From: Sphingobium sp. AS12
GTDB taxonomy: Bacteria; Pseudomonadota; Alphaproteobacteria; Sphingomonadales; Sphingomonadaceae
Direction of reading: 5' to 3'
Assembly: GCF_019097845.1 (NCBI RefSeq)
Contig: NZ_JAHRGM010000085.1
Coordinates: 62,001 to 126,000 of the forward strand
DNA length: 64,000 nt
Position 1 is the first letter of the stretch, and every line of letters starts with the position of its first letter. The translations under genes and the position numbers were made by a program. This document shows, piece after piece, positions 24,449 to 35,300 of the stretch. Under the pieces are notes generated by a model. It did not search any database. It saw only the letters and a list, made by a program, of their open reading frames with translations, and was not told where the DNA came from.

Positions 24449-27202
24449 GTGATTGATCCTGCATCCCTGCCCGCCCTCCACGCCAGCCATGGCGGCATCT
24501 GGTTGCGCGAGGGTGGGCGGACGCAAGGTCTGGCCAAGGGGCAGGCGATCAGCCGGGCGGCGGAAACCCCGATATTGCTGCTCAATGCCCCGCTGACCGG
24601 CCAGAGGCTGGGCTATCCCGATCTCAATGGCCTCGACCTGCTCGAACTCTGGGCCTTTCTTCACCCTGCCCGCTTCCTCGTCCCCACGCCCAAGGGGCTG
24701 GCGCAGGCGCTTGGCCTGCCGGTGCCGAGCGCGGAGGCGGACATTCCCGCTTTGCTCCAGAGCGCGGCGCAGGCGTTACTCGACCGGATCGAATCGCCCG
24801 ACTGGCGCGAGCGGGAGGGTGGCTGGACATCGGCGCAGACGCTGCATCGGCTGCGCTGGCCCTGGTCGCCGCTCATCGCCCCGCGCATCGCCAAACCCAA
24901 GGAAGCCGAGCGCTGGCTGTTTTCCAAATTGCCCGAATGGGAGGAAGCGCAGCCACGCCCTGCCCCGCGCACCGTGGCGCTGGACGAAGCGCAGGTGCTG
25001 GCCCGGCTCGATACGCTGACCGGCGCGGGGGCGGAGGCGCGGCCCGGCCAGCGCGCCTATGCCACTGCCGCTATCAGCGCCTTTCGCCCGCGCATGCACC
25101 GCGACCAGCCCAATATGCTGCTGGCGGAAGCAGGCACCGGCATTGGCAAGACATTGGGTTATCTCGCCCCTGCCTCGCTCTGGGCGCGCCAAGCGCAGGG
25201 GACGGTGTGGGTGTCCACCTATACCAAGGCGCTGCAGCGCCAGCTCGACCGCGAATCGCTGCGCCTGTTTCCCGATGCGATGGTGGCGGCCAAGCGGGTG
25301 GTGGTGCGCAAGGGGCGGGAAAATTATCTCTGCCTGCTCAATCTGGAAGATGCGTTGCAGGGCGGCTTTGCCGGCCGCGCCGCGATATTGGCGCAGTTGG
25401 TGGCGCGCTGGGCGGCGTTCAGCAAGGATGGCGATATGGTCGGCGGCGACCTGCCCGGCTGGCTGCCCACTTTGTTTCGTCGTAACGGCTCCACCGCGCT
25501 GACCGACCGGCGCGGGGAGTGCATCTATGCCGGCTGCCCGCATTATCGCAAATGCTTCATCGAGCGATCGGCGCGTGCGTCCGCCGACGCTGACATCGTC
25601 ATCGCCAATCATGCGCTGGTGATGATCAACGCGGCGCGCGGACGTGAAACAGGGCAGCGGCCCCAGCGCATCGTGTTCGACGAAGGGCATCATCTGTTCG
25701 ATGCGGCGGATTCGACCTTCTCCGTCGCCCTGTCGGGGCAGGAGGCGATCGAGCTGCGCCGCTGGATCATGGGACCGGAGGGCGGGTCGCGCGGGCGACG
25801 CCGCGGCCTGTCGGCGCGCCTGTCGGACCTCGCCAGCTATGACGTCGAAGGGGGCGAGGCGATCCGTGCCGCCGCCGACGCGGCGCTCGCTTTGCCCGCC
25901 GATGAATGGCTCAAGCGCGTCGTGACCGGCGAGCCGTTCGGGCCGCTCGAAGCGTTGTTCGCTGCGGTACGCGGCACCGTCTTTGCCCGCGCGGCGGACA
26001 CGGGCGAGGCCGATGCGGGCTATGGGCTGGAAACTGAGCTGGCCGCGCCAGACGGGGCGCTGGTCGAGGCGGCGCAGGAAGCCGCGCTGGCGCTTGATGC
26101 GTTGCTACGTCCGCTGACGCATTTGTCGCGGCGGCTGGAGGCGGTGATCGAGGATGCGCCCGACTGGCTGGATGGCGCGGCGCGGGCGCGGATCGAGGGA
26201 GCGGTGGCATCGCTCGGCTGGCGGCGCGACCTGATCAGCGCCTGGCTGGCGCTGCTGGCGCGGATCGGAGGACCTGCCGACCCCGACTATGTCGACTGGA
26301 TGACCGTCGACCGGGTCGAGGGGCGCGAATATGATATCGGCATCCATCGCCACTGGCTCGACCCCAGCCGCCCGCTCGCCGAAACCGTGCTGAAACCCGC
26401 GCAAGGGGTGATCGTCACCTCCGCGACGCTGAAAGGCGGGGGTGACTGGGGCAATGCGGAAAGCCGCAGCGGGGCGACCCACCTGCTCCATGGTGCCGGG
26501 CGGTTCGAGGCAAGCAGCCCGTTCGACTATGCCGCGCGCGCCGAGGTGCTGATCGTCACCGACATCAAGCGGGGTGATCTGGCCGCGCTGTCGGGCGCCT
26601 ATGGACGATTGATCGAGGCGGCGGGCGGCGGCACGCTGGGGCTGTTCACCGCGATCCGGCGGCTGCGCGCGGTCCATGCCCGCATCGCCGACCGGCTGGC
26701 GCGCGCAGGGCTGCCGCTCTACGCGCAGCATGTCGACCCGATCGACACCGGCACGTTGGTCGATATCTTCCGCGACGATCCGCGCGCGTCGCTGCTGGGG
26801 ACGGACGCGCTGCGCGACGGGGTGGACGTGCCGGGCCATTCTCTGCGGCTGGTGGTGATGGAGGGGGTGCCATGGTCCAAGCCGACCGTGCTGCACGCGG
26901 CCCGACGGCTGGCGAACGGGGGCAATGCCTATGACGACCGTCTGATCCGCGCCCGGCTGGCGCAGGCATTCGGACGCCTCATTCGCCGGGCGGAGGACAA
27001 GGGCAGTTTCGTCATCCTGTCCGCCGCGATGCCGAGCCGCTTGCTGAGCGCCTTTCCGCCCGGCACGCCGATCCGCCGGGTGACGCTGGACGAAGCAATC
27101 ATCGCCGTCAGTGTCGCTGCGCGGCGCGAATCCCTTGGCGAAACGACGCCCTTAGGGCATCAGGGACACGAATCCGGCCACAGCCATCTGGAGAGAGAAT
27201 GA
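24449..27202 (+). CDS. DinG/XPD-type ATP-dependent DNA helicase
   Basis: Superfamily 2 iron-sulfur helicase of 917 residues. Walker A is EAGTGIGKT (about 227-235), the DEAH box is DEGHH (about 411-415), and four cysteines that can hold a 4Fe-4S cluster are at about 295, 358, 363 and 369 (GECIYAGCPHYRKC). The C-terminal helicase motif SLLGTDALRDGVDVPGHSLR is intact. Residues 1-200 resemble the linker and degenerate exonuclease region of alphaproteobacterial DinG-like proteins. The start is a GTG with a weak ribosome site. It overlaps the next gene by four bases. Confidence 0.92.
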   Translation: MIDPASLPALHASHGGIWLREGGRTQGLAKGQAISRAAETPILLLNAPLTGQRLGYPDLNGLDLLELWAFLHPARFLVPTPKGLAQALGLPVPSAEADIPALLQSAAQALLDRIESPDWREREGGWTSAQTLHRLRWPWSPLIAPRIAKPKEAERWLFSKLPEWEEAQPRPAPRTVALDEAQVLARLDTLTGAGAEARPGQRAYATAAISAFRPRMHRDQPNMLLAEAGTGIGKTLGYLAPASLWARQAQGTVWVSTYTKALQRQLDRESLRLFPDAMVAAKRVVVRKGRENYLCLLNLEDALQGGFAGRAAILAQLVARWAAFSKDGDMVGGDLPGWLPTLFRRNGSTALTDRRGECIYAGCPHYRKCFIERSARASADADIVIANHALVMINAARGRETGQRPQRIVFDEGHHLFDAADSTFSVALSGQEAIELRRWIMGPEGGSRGRRRGLSARLSDLASYDVEGGEAIRAAADAALALPADEWLKRVVTGEPFGPLEALFAAVRGTVFARAADTGEADAGYGLETELAAPDGALVEAAQEAALALDALLRPLTHLSRRLEAVIEDAPDWLDGAARARIEGAVASLGWRRDLISAWLALLARIGGPADPDYVDWMTVDRVEGREYDIGIHRHWLDPSRPLAETVLKPAQGVIVTSATLKGGGDWGNAESRSGATHLLHGAGRFEASSPFDYAARAEVLIVTDIKRGDLAALSGAYGRLIEAAGGGTLGLFTAIRRLRAVHARIADRLARAGLPLYAQHVDPIDTGTLVDIFRDDPRASLLGTDALRDGVDVPGHSLRLVVMEGVPWSKPTVLHAARRLANGGNAYDDRLIRARLAQAFGRLIRRAEDKGSFVILSAAMPSRLLSAFPPGTPIRRVTLDEAIIAVSVAARRESLGETTPLGHQGHESGHSHLERE

Positions 27203-27741
27203 AGCGGCTGACCCTGTTGCGCCACGCCAAGTCCGACTGGGACGATCCGGTGGCCCGCGACTTCGACAGGCCCCTGAACCATCGGGGCGAGAAGGCGGCG
27301 CTGTTGATGGGGCAATTTGCCGCCCGGCGGCAGATGCAGTTCGACGCGCTGGTCGCGTCCCCGGCCGTGCGGGTGGTGCAGACACTGGAGACGTTTTTTG
27401 CAGGCTTTGGCGAGACGCTCGACGCGCGCTGGGACCGGCGCATCTATCTCGCCTCCTCCCCCACCTTGTTCGATGTCATTCGCGACCTGCCCGACAGCGC
27501 CGAGAGTGCGCTGCTGACCGGACATAATCCGGGGCTGGAGGAATTGATCCTGGACCTGGTCCCCGACGACGGGGCCAATCCGCTGCGCGAGGATGTGGAG
27601 GTGAAATTCCCGACCGCCAGCATCGCCGTGCTGGACCTTGCCATCGACCGATGGGATCAGGCGCGGGAGAATATCGCAACGCTGGTCAGCTTCACCCGTC
27701 CGCGTGATCTGGACCCGGCATTGGGTCCGGGGACGCGCTGA
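27199..27741 (+). CDS. SixA-like histidine phosphatase
   Basis: Member of the histidine phosphatase (phosphoglycerate-mutase-like) family, 180 residues. The catalytic RHA motif is at the start (LTLLRHAKSDW, His9) and the second His is in LLTGHNPGLEEL (about 109). The short size and RHAKS signature point to the SixA group, which removes phosphate from phospho-histidine on HPt domains. Its ATG overlaps the helicase stop (ATGA), and a GGAGAGAG site lies just before. A role in dephosphorylating a phosphorelay protein is possible but untested here. Confidence 0.9.
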   Translation: MKRLTLLRHAKSDWDDPVARDFDRPLNHRGEKAALLMGQFAARRQMQFDALVASPAVRVVQTLETFFAGFGETLDARWDRRIYLASSPTLFDVIRDLPDSAESALLTGHNPGLEELILDLVPDDGANPLREDVEVKFPTASIAVLDLAIDRWDQARENIATLVSFTRPRDLDPALGPGTR

Positions 27742-27747
27742 CGCGGT

Positions 27748-28086
27748 CTATTCGCCGATCGCGCGGGCCAGCGTCGAACGGATCGCCTGCAACTGGCTCA
27801 ACACATCGTCGGCCGGTTGAACAGGCGTGTCAGGCACGGTCGTCCCGTTGCCATCGATCAGCATCTTCTGCGCGCCCTTGACGGTAAAGCCCTCGACATT
27901 GAGCAAGCCGTGAATACGGCGGGCCAGCGCCACATCGGCGGGTCGGTAATAGCGACGATTGCCGGAGCGCTGGAGCGGGCGTAGCTGCGGGAAACGGGTT
28001 TCCCAATAGCGCAATATATGCTGGGGCAGTCCCAGTTCACCCGCCAGTTCGCTGATGGTCAGCAATGCACCCTCTGCCTTTTTCAT
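27748..28086 (-). CDS. MerR-family transcriptional regulator
   Basis: A 112-residue protein with an N-terminal MerR winged helix-turn-helix (LLTISELAGELGLPQHILRY, then NRRYYRPADVALARRIHGLL) and only a short helical tail. There is no cysteine-rich or ligand-binding C-terminus, so it belongs to the small MerR type that often follows ihfA in alphaproteobacteria. Here it stands alone, six bases from the converging SixA-like gene. The regulated promoter is unknown. Confidence 0.88.
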   Translation of the reverse strand: MKKAEGALLTISELAGELGLPQHILRYWETRFPQLRPLQRSGNRRYYRPADVALARRIHGLLNVEGFTVKGAQKMLIDGNGTTVPDTPVQPADDVLSQLQAIRSTLARAIGE

Positions 28087-28204
28087 GACAGCAATGTTGC
28101 ACCCTAAGACCGGCCAAGGTCAACCATGGTAAAATACGGATTAACGTGGGAAATGCCCAGCTCCGCACCATCGCGGCCCGGCGACCGTGCGCCCGCCTGC
28201 TTGA

Positions 28205-28279
28205 TGGTGACCCCTACGGGAATCGAACCCGTGTTTCAGCCGTGAAAGGGCCGCGTCCTAACCGCTAGACGAAGGGGCC
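28205..28279 (-). tRNA. tRNA-Glu (anticodon TTC)
   Basis: Read on the minus strand it folds as a full cloverleaf: acceptor GGCCCCT/AGGGGTC, the D-arm, anticodon loop CTTTCAC with TTC, a T-arm with GGTTCGATTCC, and an encoded CCA end. It lies 100 bases downstream of recJ on the same strand. Confidence 0.97.
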
Positions 28280-28379
28280 GTTGGCGGCGCCACCGGATGG
28301 CGCTGCGAAGCGAGGCGGGCATTAGGAGGAGACGGCGCAGGGGTCAACCCCCTTTTGCGTGTAGCGGGAGGCTTCACCC

Positions 28380-30146
28380 TCAATCGGCCCAGGCGGCATC
28401 CTCCAGATGGAGTTCGGCGGCCGGACGACTGCCCCAATCGTCGATCTTGGCGCGCCCCGCGACCCACAAGCGCCGGTCGCGCGGCGCACCCAGTATTGCC
28501 TGGCCCAGATCGGTTTCGGCCTGCCGGAAGGCGATGGTCTTGAACGACCGGCCATCCTCCCCACCCATGATCGCACGCAAATGGCCATTGCCCACAATGT
28601 CGGCCTTGATGACGCGCATCGGCCCGGCGGCAATGCGGGGGGCTGGCCAGCCAGCGCCATAGGGACCGCCCGCCTCGATCGCGGCGATGAAGTCGGGATT
28701 GACCCCGGCGGGGGCCAGCACCGCGTCGATCAGCAGCGCCCGATCGTCGCGCGCGCGCGCCACGGCGGTCGACAAGCGATCGTCGAGGAAATCGGCCAGC
28801 GCATCGACCCGGTCCGCCGCCACGGTCAGCCCCGCCGCCATCGCATGGCCACCGCCCGCGACCAGCAGGCCGCTATCCTTGGCCGCCATCACCGCCGCGC
28901 CCAGATCGACCCCGCTGATCGAGCGGCCCGATCCCTTGCCCACGCCCTCCTCATCCAGTGCGATGACGATGGCGGGTCGCCCCGCTTTCTCCTTGATCCG
29001 CCCGGCAACGATGCCGATGACGCCGGGGTGCCAGCCCTGCCCGGCAATCACTGCGACTGCGCGATTGCCCTGCGCGGCCAGCAACATCTCGGCCTGTTCC
29101 TGGACGGTTGATTCGATCGCACGCCGTTCTTCATTATACTGGTTCAATTGCTCGGCGATCCGCGCGGCCTCGGCGGGATCCTCCGTGGTCAGCAGTCGCA
29201 CGCCCAGATCCGCCTGTCCCACGCGCCCGCCCGCATTGATGCGCGGTCCCAGCGCAAAGCCCAGATCATGGCAGAGCGGCGCGCGGGTCAGGCGGCTGGC
29301 GTCGATCAGGGCGGCGAGGCCAATATTGCGCCGCCTGGCCATGACTTTCAGCCCCTGCGCCACAAAGGCGCGGTTCAGCCCCTTGAGTTGCGCGACATCG
29401 GCCACGGTCCCCAGCGCGACGATATCGAGCAATTCCATCAGCGCCGGTTCGGCTCGCGCCGCGAACCAGCCGCGCGCCCGCAGCACTCGCACCAGCGCCG
29501 CGCCGAGCAGGAAGGCGACGCCGACCGCAGCGAGATGACCATGCGTCGCCGCCTCATCCCCCTCGTCCAGCCGGTTGGGATTGACCAGCGCCAGCGCCAG
29601 GGGCAGCGCCGCGCTGCATTTATGATGATCGACCACGACGACATCGACCCCGGTTTCGCGCGCCATGGCCAGCGCCTCGAACGCCTGCGCGCCGCAATCG
29701 ACGGTCACGATCAGGGTCGCGCCCTCCCCCGCCAGCCGCACCAGCGCCTCGCCCGACGGGCCATAGCCTTCCATCAGCCGGTCGGGGATATAGGGCTTTG
29801 CCGCCAGCCCCAGATCGCGCAGCAGGCGAATGAGCAGCGCCGCGCTGGTCGCGCCATCGACGTCATAATCGCCAAAGATGCGCACATCCTCGCCGTGCTG
29901 CACCGCGTCGGCCAGCCGATCCGCGGCGGCATCCATGTCGCGGAACAGGCTGGGATCGGGCATGAAGGCGCGGATGGTGGGGTTGCGATGCGCCTCCAGC
30001 GCGTCGCGCGGGCAGCCGCGCGCCAGCAACAATTGGGTCACCAGATCGTCGGGCAGATAGCCCGGCTCGCGTGCATCCGCCCCCTCCCCGCGCCATTTCC
30101 AGGGCTGGCCAGTGATCGAGCGGGCAATGTTGAGCGCAAATGTCAT
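28380..30146 (-). CDS. recJ: Single-stranded-DNA-specific exonuclease RecJ
   Basis: 5'-3' exonuclease for recombination and mismatch repair. The 588-residue protein has the DHH-family motifs FGDYDVDGATS (Asp93, Asp95, Asp97), VTVDCGAQ and VVVVDHHKC (Asp173, His174, His175), then the DHHA1 region GHAMAAGLTV and the C-terminal OB-like part. The length is typical. It diverges from tamA across 149 bases. Confidence 0.96.
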   Translation of the reverse strand: MTFALNIARSITGQPWKWRGEGADAREPGYLPDDLVTQLLLARGCPRDALEAHRNPTIRAFMPDPSLFRDMDAAADRLADAVQHGEDVRIFGDYDVDGATSAALLIRLLRDLGLAAKPYIPDRLMEGYGPSGEALVRLAGEGATLIVTVDCGAQAFEALAMARETGVDVVVVDHHKCSAALPLALALVNPNRLDEGDEAATHGHLAAVGVAFLLGAALVRVLRARGWFAARAEPALMELLDIVALGTVADVAQLKGLNRAFVAQGLKVMARRRNIGLAALIDASRLTRAPLCHDLGFALGPRINAGGRVGQADLGVRLLTTEDPAEAARIAEQLNQYNEERRAIESTVQEQAEMLLAAQGNRAVAVIAGQGWHPGVIGIVAGRIKEKAGRPAIVIALDEEGVGKGSGRSISGVDLGAAVMAAKDSGLLVAGGGHAMAAGLTVAADRVDALADFLDDRLSTAVARARDDRALLIDAVLAPAGVNPDFIAAIEAGGPYGAGWPAPRIAAGPMRVIKADIVGNGHLRAIMGGEDGRSFKTIAFRQAETDLGQAILGAPRDRRLWVAGRAKIDDWGSRPAAELHLEDAAWAD

Positions 30147-30295
30147 GCCGCCGCTCTAGACTCTGGGAAGCATGGAGGGAAGCGCGGGCCGTCGCGGCGA
30201 ATCGTCCGCTCGACGGAACCGCCGCAACCCCTTGCGCGTATTGCAGGTTCGTCGGCCACCTGTAGGGCTGGCGACCAAAGGGGCATGACGGACAT

Positions 30296-32347
30296 ATGAT
30301 CAGACGACAGGCGCATCATGTCCGGCACATGTTGGGCCTAATCATCGCGACCGCGTCCCCCCTGCCGTTAATGGCACAGACAGCGACGCCGCCCGAAGCC
30401 GAAGCGCCGATCCTGCCCGACGACCAGTTTGACGCGCGCCTGCCTTCGATCGACAGCTGGATCGAGCAACAGATGCCGCAGACCAGCGCGACAGCGGAAC
30501 TGCCCCCCGCGACCGAGCCGGTGCAGGAGCCGGAACTGGCGCAACCCCTGCCCGCGCTCGACAGCGTGACCGTGCCCGCCAATGTCACGGCCGACACTGA
30601 CCCGAACATAAAGACGCCCGATATCCGCTACGCCACGCGGATCGAGGGTTTCGGCAAGACGGGACTGGAGGACGAATTTCGCGATGCGTCCGCGCTGATC
30701 GACGGCGATGGCAAGGCGGAGACCGCCGCCATGGTGCAGGCGCGGGCGCAGGAGGATGAAAAGCTGGCGGTGCGGCTTTTCTATTCCGAGGGCTATTATG
30801 ACGCGACCGCACTCGCCAGCCTGGACCAGACCGGCGACGGCACGCTGACCGCCGTGGTTTCGGTGACGCCGGGCAAACGCTATAAGCTGGGCGATATCGT
30901 CGTCACCGCCGCGCCGACGGTGCCGCCGGGACTCGCGCGCGACAGCCTGCCGCTCAAAACCGGGGACTATATCGTCGCCGCGACGGTCGAGGGGGCGGAG
31001 GCCAATGTCGCGCTGCGGCTGCCCGAACAGGGCTATGCCTTTGCCAGGGTGGGGGAGCGCGACATATTGCTCGACCCCGCGACCGTGACCGGCGACTATA
31101 GGCTGCCGGTCGATACCGGCCCGCGCGGCACGTTCCGCAAGATCACCACCAGCGGCGAGAAACAGGCCTTTGGCGCCGACCACATGGAGGTGATCCGCCG
31201 CTACAAGCCAGGCGAGATTTATGACAGCCGCAAGGTGGACGACCTGCGCAAGGCGCTGGTCGCGACCGGACTATTCTCCAGCGTCGCAGTCGATCCGGTG
31301 CGGACGAACGAAGCCGGGCCAGACGGCACCGAATATGTCGACCTGCATGTCGAACAGGACGCCGGGCCGCCGCGCACGCTGGCGGGCGAGCTGGGCTATG
31401 GTACGGGTCAGGGTTTCCGGGCGGAGGGGACATGGACCCACCGCAACATCTTCCCGCCCGAAGGCGCGCTGATCGCGGGCGTGGTCGCGGGCACGCAGGA
31501 GCAGGGCGTGTCTGGCACCTTCCGCCGCTCCAATGCGGGTAAGCGCGACAAGACGTTTCAGGCCGGTGCGCTGATCAACCATCAGAAATATGATGCCTAT
31601 GAAGCCTTCACGGCGGGGCTGAACATCAGCTGGGCGCGGCAATCGACGCCCATCTTCCAGAAGCGGTGGACCTACAGCTATGGCGCGGAAATCCTGCTGT
31701 CGAACGAACAGACGACGATCGACCCGGCGACGGGCCAGAACAAGCGGCTGACCTATTTCATCGGCGCGCTGCCGGTGCAGGTCGGTTATGACCGGTCCAA
31801 CGATCTGCTCAACCCGACCAAGGGTTTCCGCGCCAGCGTGCGCGTATCGCCCGAAGCCTCGTTACAGGGCAATGTGTCGCCCTATGTGCGTGGCACGTTC
31901 GACCTGACCGGCTATTATCCGGTCTCCGATTCGCTGGTCATCGCCGCGCGCACCCGGCTTGGCACGATCAGCGGCGTGGCGCGCGACGATGTCGCGCCGT
32001 CGCGGCGCATCTATGCAGGCGGGGGCGGATCGGTGCGCGGCTATGGCTATCAGGAATTGGGGCCGAAGGACGCGAACAACGATCCCGTCGGTGGCCGGTC
32101 GGTCAATGAATTTGCGGTCGAGGGGCGCTATCGCTTCGGCAATTATGGCGCGGTCGCCTTTGTCGATGCCGGTCAGGTCTATGACAGCGCGATCCCGAAA
32201 TTTTCTGACATGCGCTATGGCGTGGGCATAGGCGGGCGCTTCTACACCAATTTCGGCCCGTTCCGCGCCGACATTGCGATGCCGATCAACCGGCAGCCGG
32301 GCGAGTCCAAATTCGCCCTTTATATCGGCATCGGGCAGGCTTTCTAA
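30296..32347 (+). CDS. tamA: TamA, outer-membrane BamA-family assembly protein
   Basis: Outer-membrane half of the translocation and assembly module. The 683 residues begin with a signal peptide (cut near LPLMAQT), then an acidic Pro-rich segment, POTRA domains at about 105-350, and a C-terminal 16-strand barrel of the bacterial surface antigen family (about 360-683) with the VRGYGYQELGPKD loop (VRGY/F motif) and a terminal aromatic (GIGQAF). Its stop shares one base with the tamB start, so the two are coupled. Confidence 0.93.
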   Translation: MIRRQAHHVRHMLGLIIATASPLPLMAQTATPPEAEAPILPDDQFDARLPSIDSWIEQQMPQTSATAELPPATEPVQEPELAQPLPALDSVTVPANVTADTDPNIKTPDIRYATRIEGFGKTGLEDEFRDASALIDGDGKAETAAMVQARAQEDEKLAVRLFYSEGYYDATALASLDQTGDGTLTAVVSVTPGKRYKLGDIVVTAAPTVPPGLARDSLPLKTGDYIVAATVEGAEANVALRLPEQGYAFARVGERDILLDPATVTGDYRLPVDTGPRGTFRKITTSGEKQAFGADHMEVIRRYKPGEIYDSRKVDDLRKALVATGLFSSVAVDPVRTNEAGPDGTEYVDLHVEQDAGPPRTLAGELGYGTGQGFRAEGTWTHRNIFPPEGALIAGVVAGTQEQGVSGTFRRSNAGKRDKTFQAGALINHQKYDAYEAFTAGLNISWARQSTPIFQKRWTYSYGAEILLSNEQTTIDPATGQNKRLTYFIGALPVQVGYDRSNDLLNPTKGFRASVRVSPEASLQGNVSPYVRGTFDLTGYYPVSDSLVIAARTRLGTISGVARDDVAPSRRIYAGGGGSVRGYGYQELGPKDANNDPVGGRSVNEFAVEGRYRFGNYGAVAFVDAGQVYDSAIPKFSDMRYGVGIGGRFYTNFGPFRADIAMPINRQPGESKFALYIGIGQAF

Positions 32348-35300
32348 TGACGCAGGACGACACCCCTACCGAGACTATCGTGATCCGCGAAGGTCGCCCC
32401 TTGTGGCAGAAGATTGCGATCGGGGTCGTTGGCCTAATCGCGGCCCTGGTCGTGCTGGTGGCGGGCCTGCTGCTGGGCCTCAACACCCAGCCGGGCAAGC
32501 GCTTCCTGATCCAGCAGATCGCGGCGCTGAAACTCGAATCGGGCATGGCGATCGAGGTCGGGCGGATCGACGGGTCCATCTATAGCGACATGGTGATTCA
32601 CGATCTTGTGCTGCGCGATCCCAAGGGCGTGTTCGCGGTGTCCCCCCGCGTCCATGTGGTTTGGAAACCGTTTCGCTATGTGAACAACCATATCTCGGTC
32701 AGCCTGCTCGAAACCCCGCTGGTTGTGCTGGCGCGCAGCCCGCAGTTCAACGCGACCCCGACCGATCCCAACGCGCCGATCCTGCCGGACCTGGACATTG
32801 ACGTCGACCGGATGACAATCGGCAAATTCATCCTGGCCAAGCCCGTCATCGGCCAGAAGCGCGAAATCGCGATCGACGGCGTGACCCATATTGCCGATGG
32901 CCGGGCGATCCTGTCCGCCGATGCGATCGTCGACAGCGGCGACCGGTTGCAGGCGAAGCTGGACGCGGTCCCCGCGCAAAATCGCCTGGCGATGAGCGGC
33001 ACGCTGACCGCGCCCAGGGGCGGCGTGATTGCGTCCATGTCCGGCCTGACCGACGGCATGACCGCGACGCTGGATGGCAAGGGAACGTGGCAGGCCTGGG
33101 ACGGGCGCATCATCGCCACCAGTCCCAAGGGGCAACTCGCCAACATCGCCATCGCTGCGCGCAATGGTGCCTTCACCGCCAAGGGGCCGGTGCGCCCTGG
33201 CCTTGTCATGGCAGGCACGGTCGATCGCCTGACCGCGCCGCAGCTGGACGTCGACCTGTTTGCAGGCCTCAACGAGCGGCGGGTCAATCTGAAAGGCACA
33301 GTGCGATCGCCAGCCCTGACCGCCGATGCGCAGGGGATCATCGACCTTGGCACCAGCCGGTTCAGCGCGCTCAGGATCAACGCCGCGCTGCTGACCCCCG
33401 GCGCGATCATGGACAAGGTGAAAGGCCGCGACGTGCGCGCCGCGATCATCCTCGACGGGCCGATGGCGACCCCCTTCATCGACTATGACATTACGGCCAA
33501 ATATCTGGCGTTCGACGCCACGGGGATCGAAAATCTGAAGGCCAGTGGCCGCGCGGTGATCGACGCCGACCGTATCCGCATCCCCGTCAACGCGACCGCA
33601 AGCCGGGTGACCGGGCTGAACGCCGCAGCAGGCGGGCTGATGAACAATTTGCGGGTGAAGGGCGACTTTGCCTATGCCGGTGGCAAGCTGATCAGCGACA
33701 ATCTGAAGATCGACAGCGACCGGGTCAATGCCACTGCCATCATATTGGCGGACCTCGACAACGCGCTCTATCGCGGGGCGCTGAAAGGCCGGGTCAATGA
33801 TTACCGGATCGACGGGGTCGGCATCGTCAACCTGAACACCGATGTCGAGCTGGTCCCCGGACCCAAGGGCGGCTTTGGCCTGTCGGGTCGCTTTGGCGTG
33901 CGGACGGCGCGCTGGGACAATGCGTCCGTGCGCGATTTTCTGGGTGGTAATGCGGTCGCCACCGGGCGGATCGGCATGACGCCGGAGGGCAAGTTCACGC
34001 TGGCGGGGCTGAAGGGTGCAGCGCCCAATTTCACGATCCAGTCGGGATCGGGCAGCTATGACGCGGACGGACAGATCGCGTTCGACGCAACTGCTTCGTC
34101 GCGCCAATATGGGCCGCTGGCGCTGACAGTGCGGGGGACGATGGAGCGGCCGCAGGCGGTGCTGCGTGCGGCGCGGCCCAATGTGGGCGTGCAATTGTCC
34201 GACGTGGTGGCGAAGCTGAATGGCGAGGCGGCGGGCTATCGGCTCGAAGCGACCGGCGGATCGCCTTATGGTCCCTTCTTCGCTAATGTCCTCATTCGCA
34301 CCGCAAAGGGGCCGTTGACGATCGACATTGCCAAGGCGCGCTTCGCCGGGGTAGATATGGCGGGCACGGTGCAGCAGAGCGCAGCCGGTCCCTTCACCGG
34401 GCAGCTCAGCATGAACGGGTCAGGCATCACCGGCGCGGTGCGGCTGGCCGCGGTCGGCAAGGCGCAGGGGGTGGACGTCAACGCCACCGCCAGCAACGCC
34501 AAGCTGCCCGGCGACGCGGAGGTCATCATTGGCCGCGCCATCGTCAACGCCTCCATGGTGCTGACCGACCAGCCGCGGATCGTCGCCGACGTGCAGATCG
34601 CCAATGCCGCTTATGGCGATTATGTCGTGCGCACCGGGCGGGCGAAGATCGACTATCAGGGCGGGCGCGGCAAGGCACAGCTGGTGGCCGATGGTTCCAG
34701 CGGCGTGCCATTCTCGATCGCGGCCAATGCGGCGTTGCGGCCTAATCTCTATGCCGTGGCGTTGCAGGGCAAGGCGGGCAATATCCCCTTCCGCCTCGCC
34801 AATCCCGCGATCATCCGCACAGAACCGGCGGGCTATCGGCTGGAACCGGCGACCCTGGTGCTGCCGCAGGGCAAGGTCGATCTGGCGGGACGCTTTGGTG
34901 GCAGCACGGCGATGCAGGCGCGGTTCAAGGATTTTGATCTCGCCATCATCAACATCGCTGCGCCGGGTCTGGGCATTGGCGGCAAGGCGACCGGGACGCT
35001 CGATTTCGCGCAGACGGGCAATGCTTTCCCGACCGCGACGACGCGCCTCGCGATCGCCGATTTCCGCCGCTCCAGCCTGACCGCCGTGTCCGATCCGGTG
35101 TCGATGCGCATGGAGGGCAAGTTGTCGAGTGCGGGCGGCGATCTGCGCGGGCTGATCCGGCGCGGCACGTCCACGCTGGGGCGGTTCGTCGCGACGCTCG
35201 CCCCGCCCGGCCCCGGCGCGAGCTGGAGCGAGCAGTTGCAGGCGGCACCGCTGGGCGGGGGTATCCGCTATGCCGGGCCAGCCGATGTTCTGTTTTCCTT

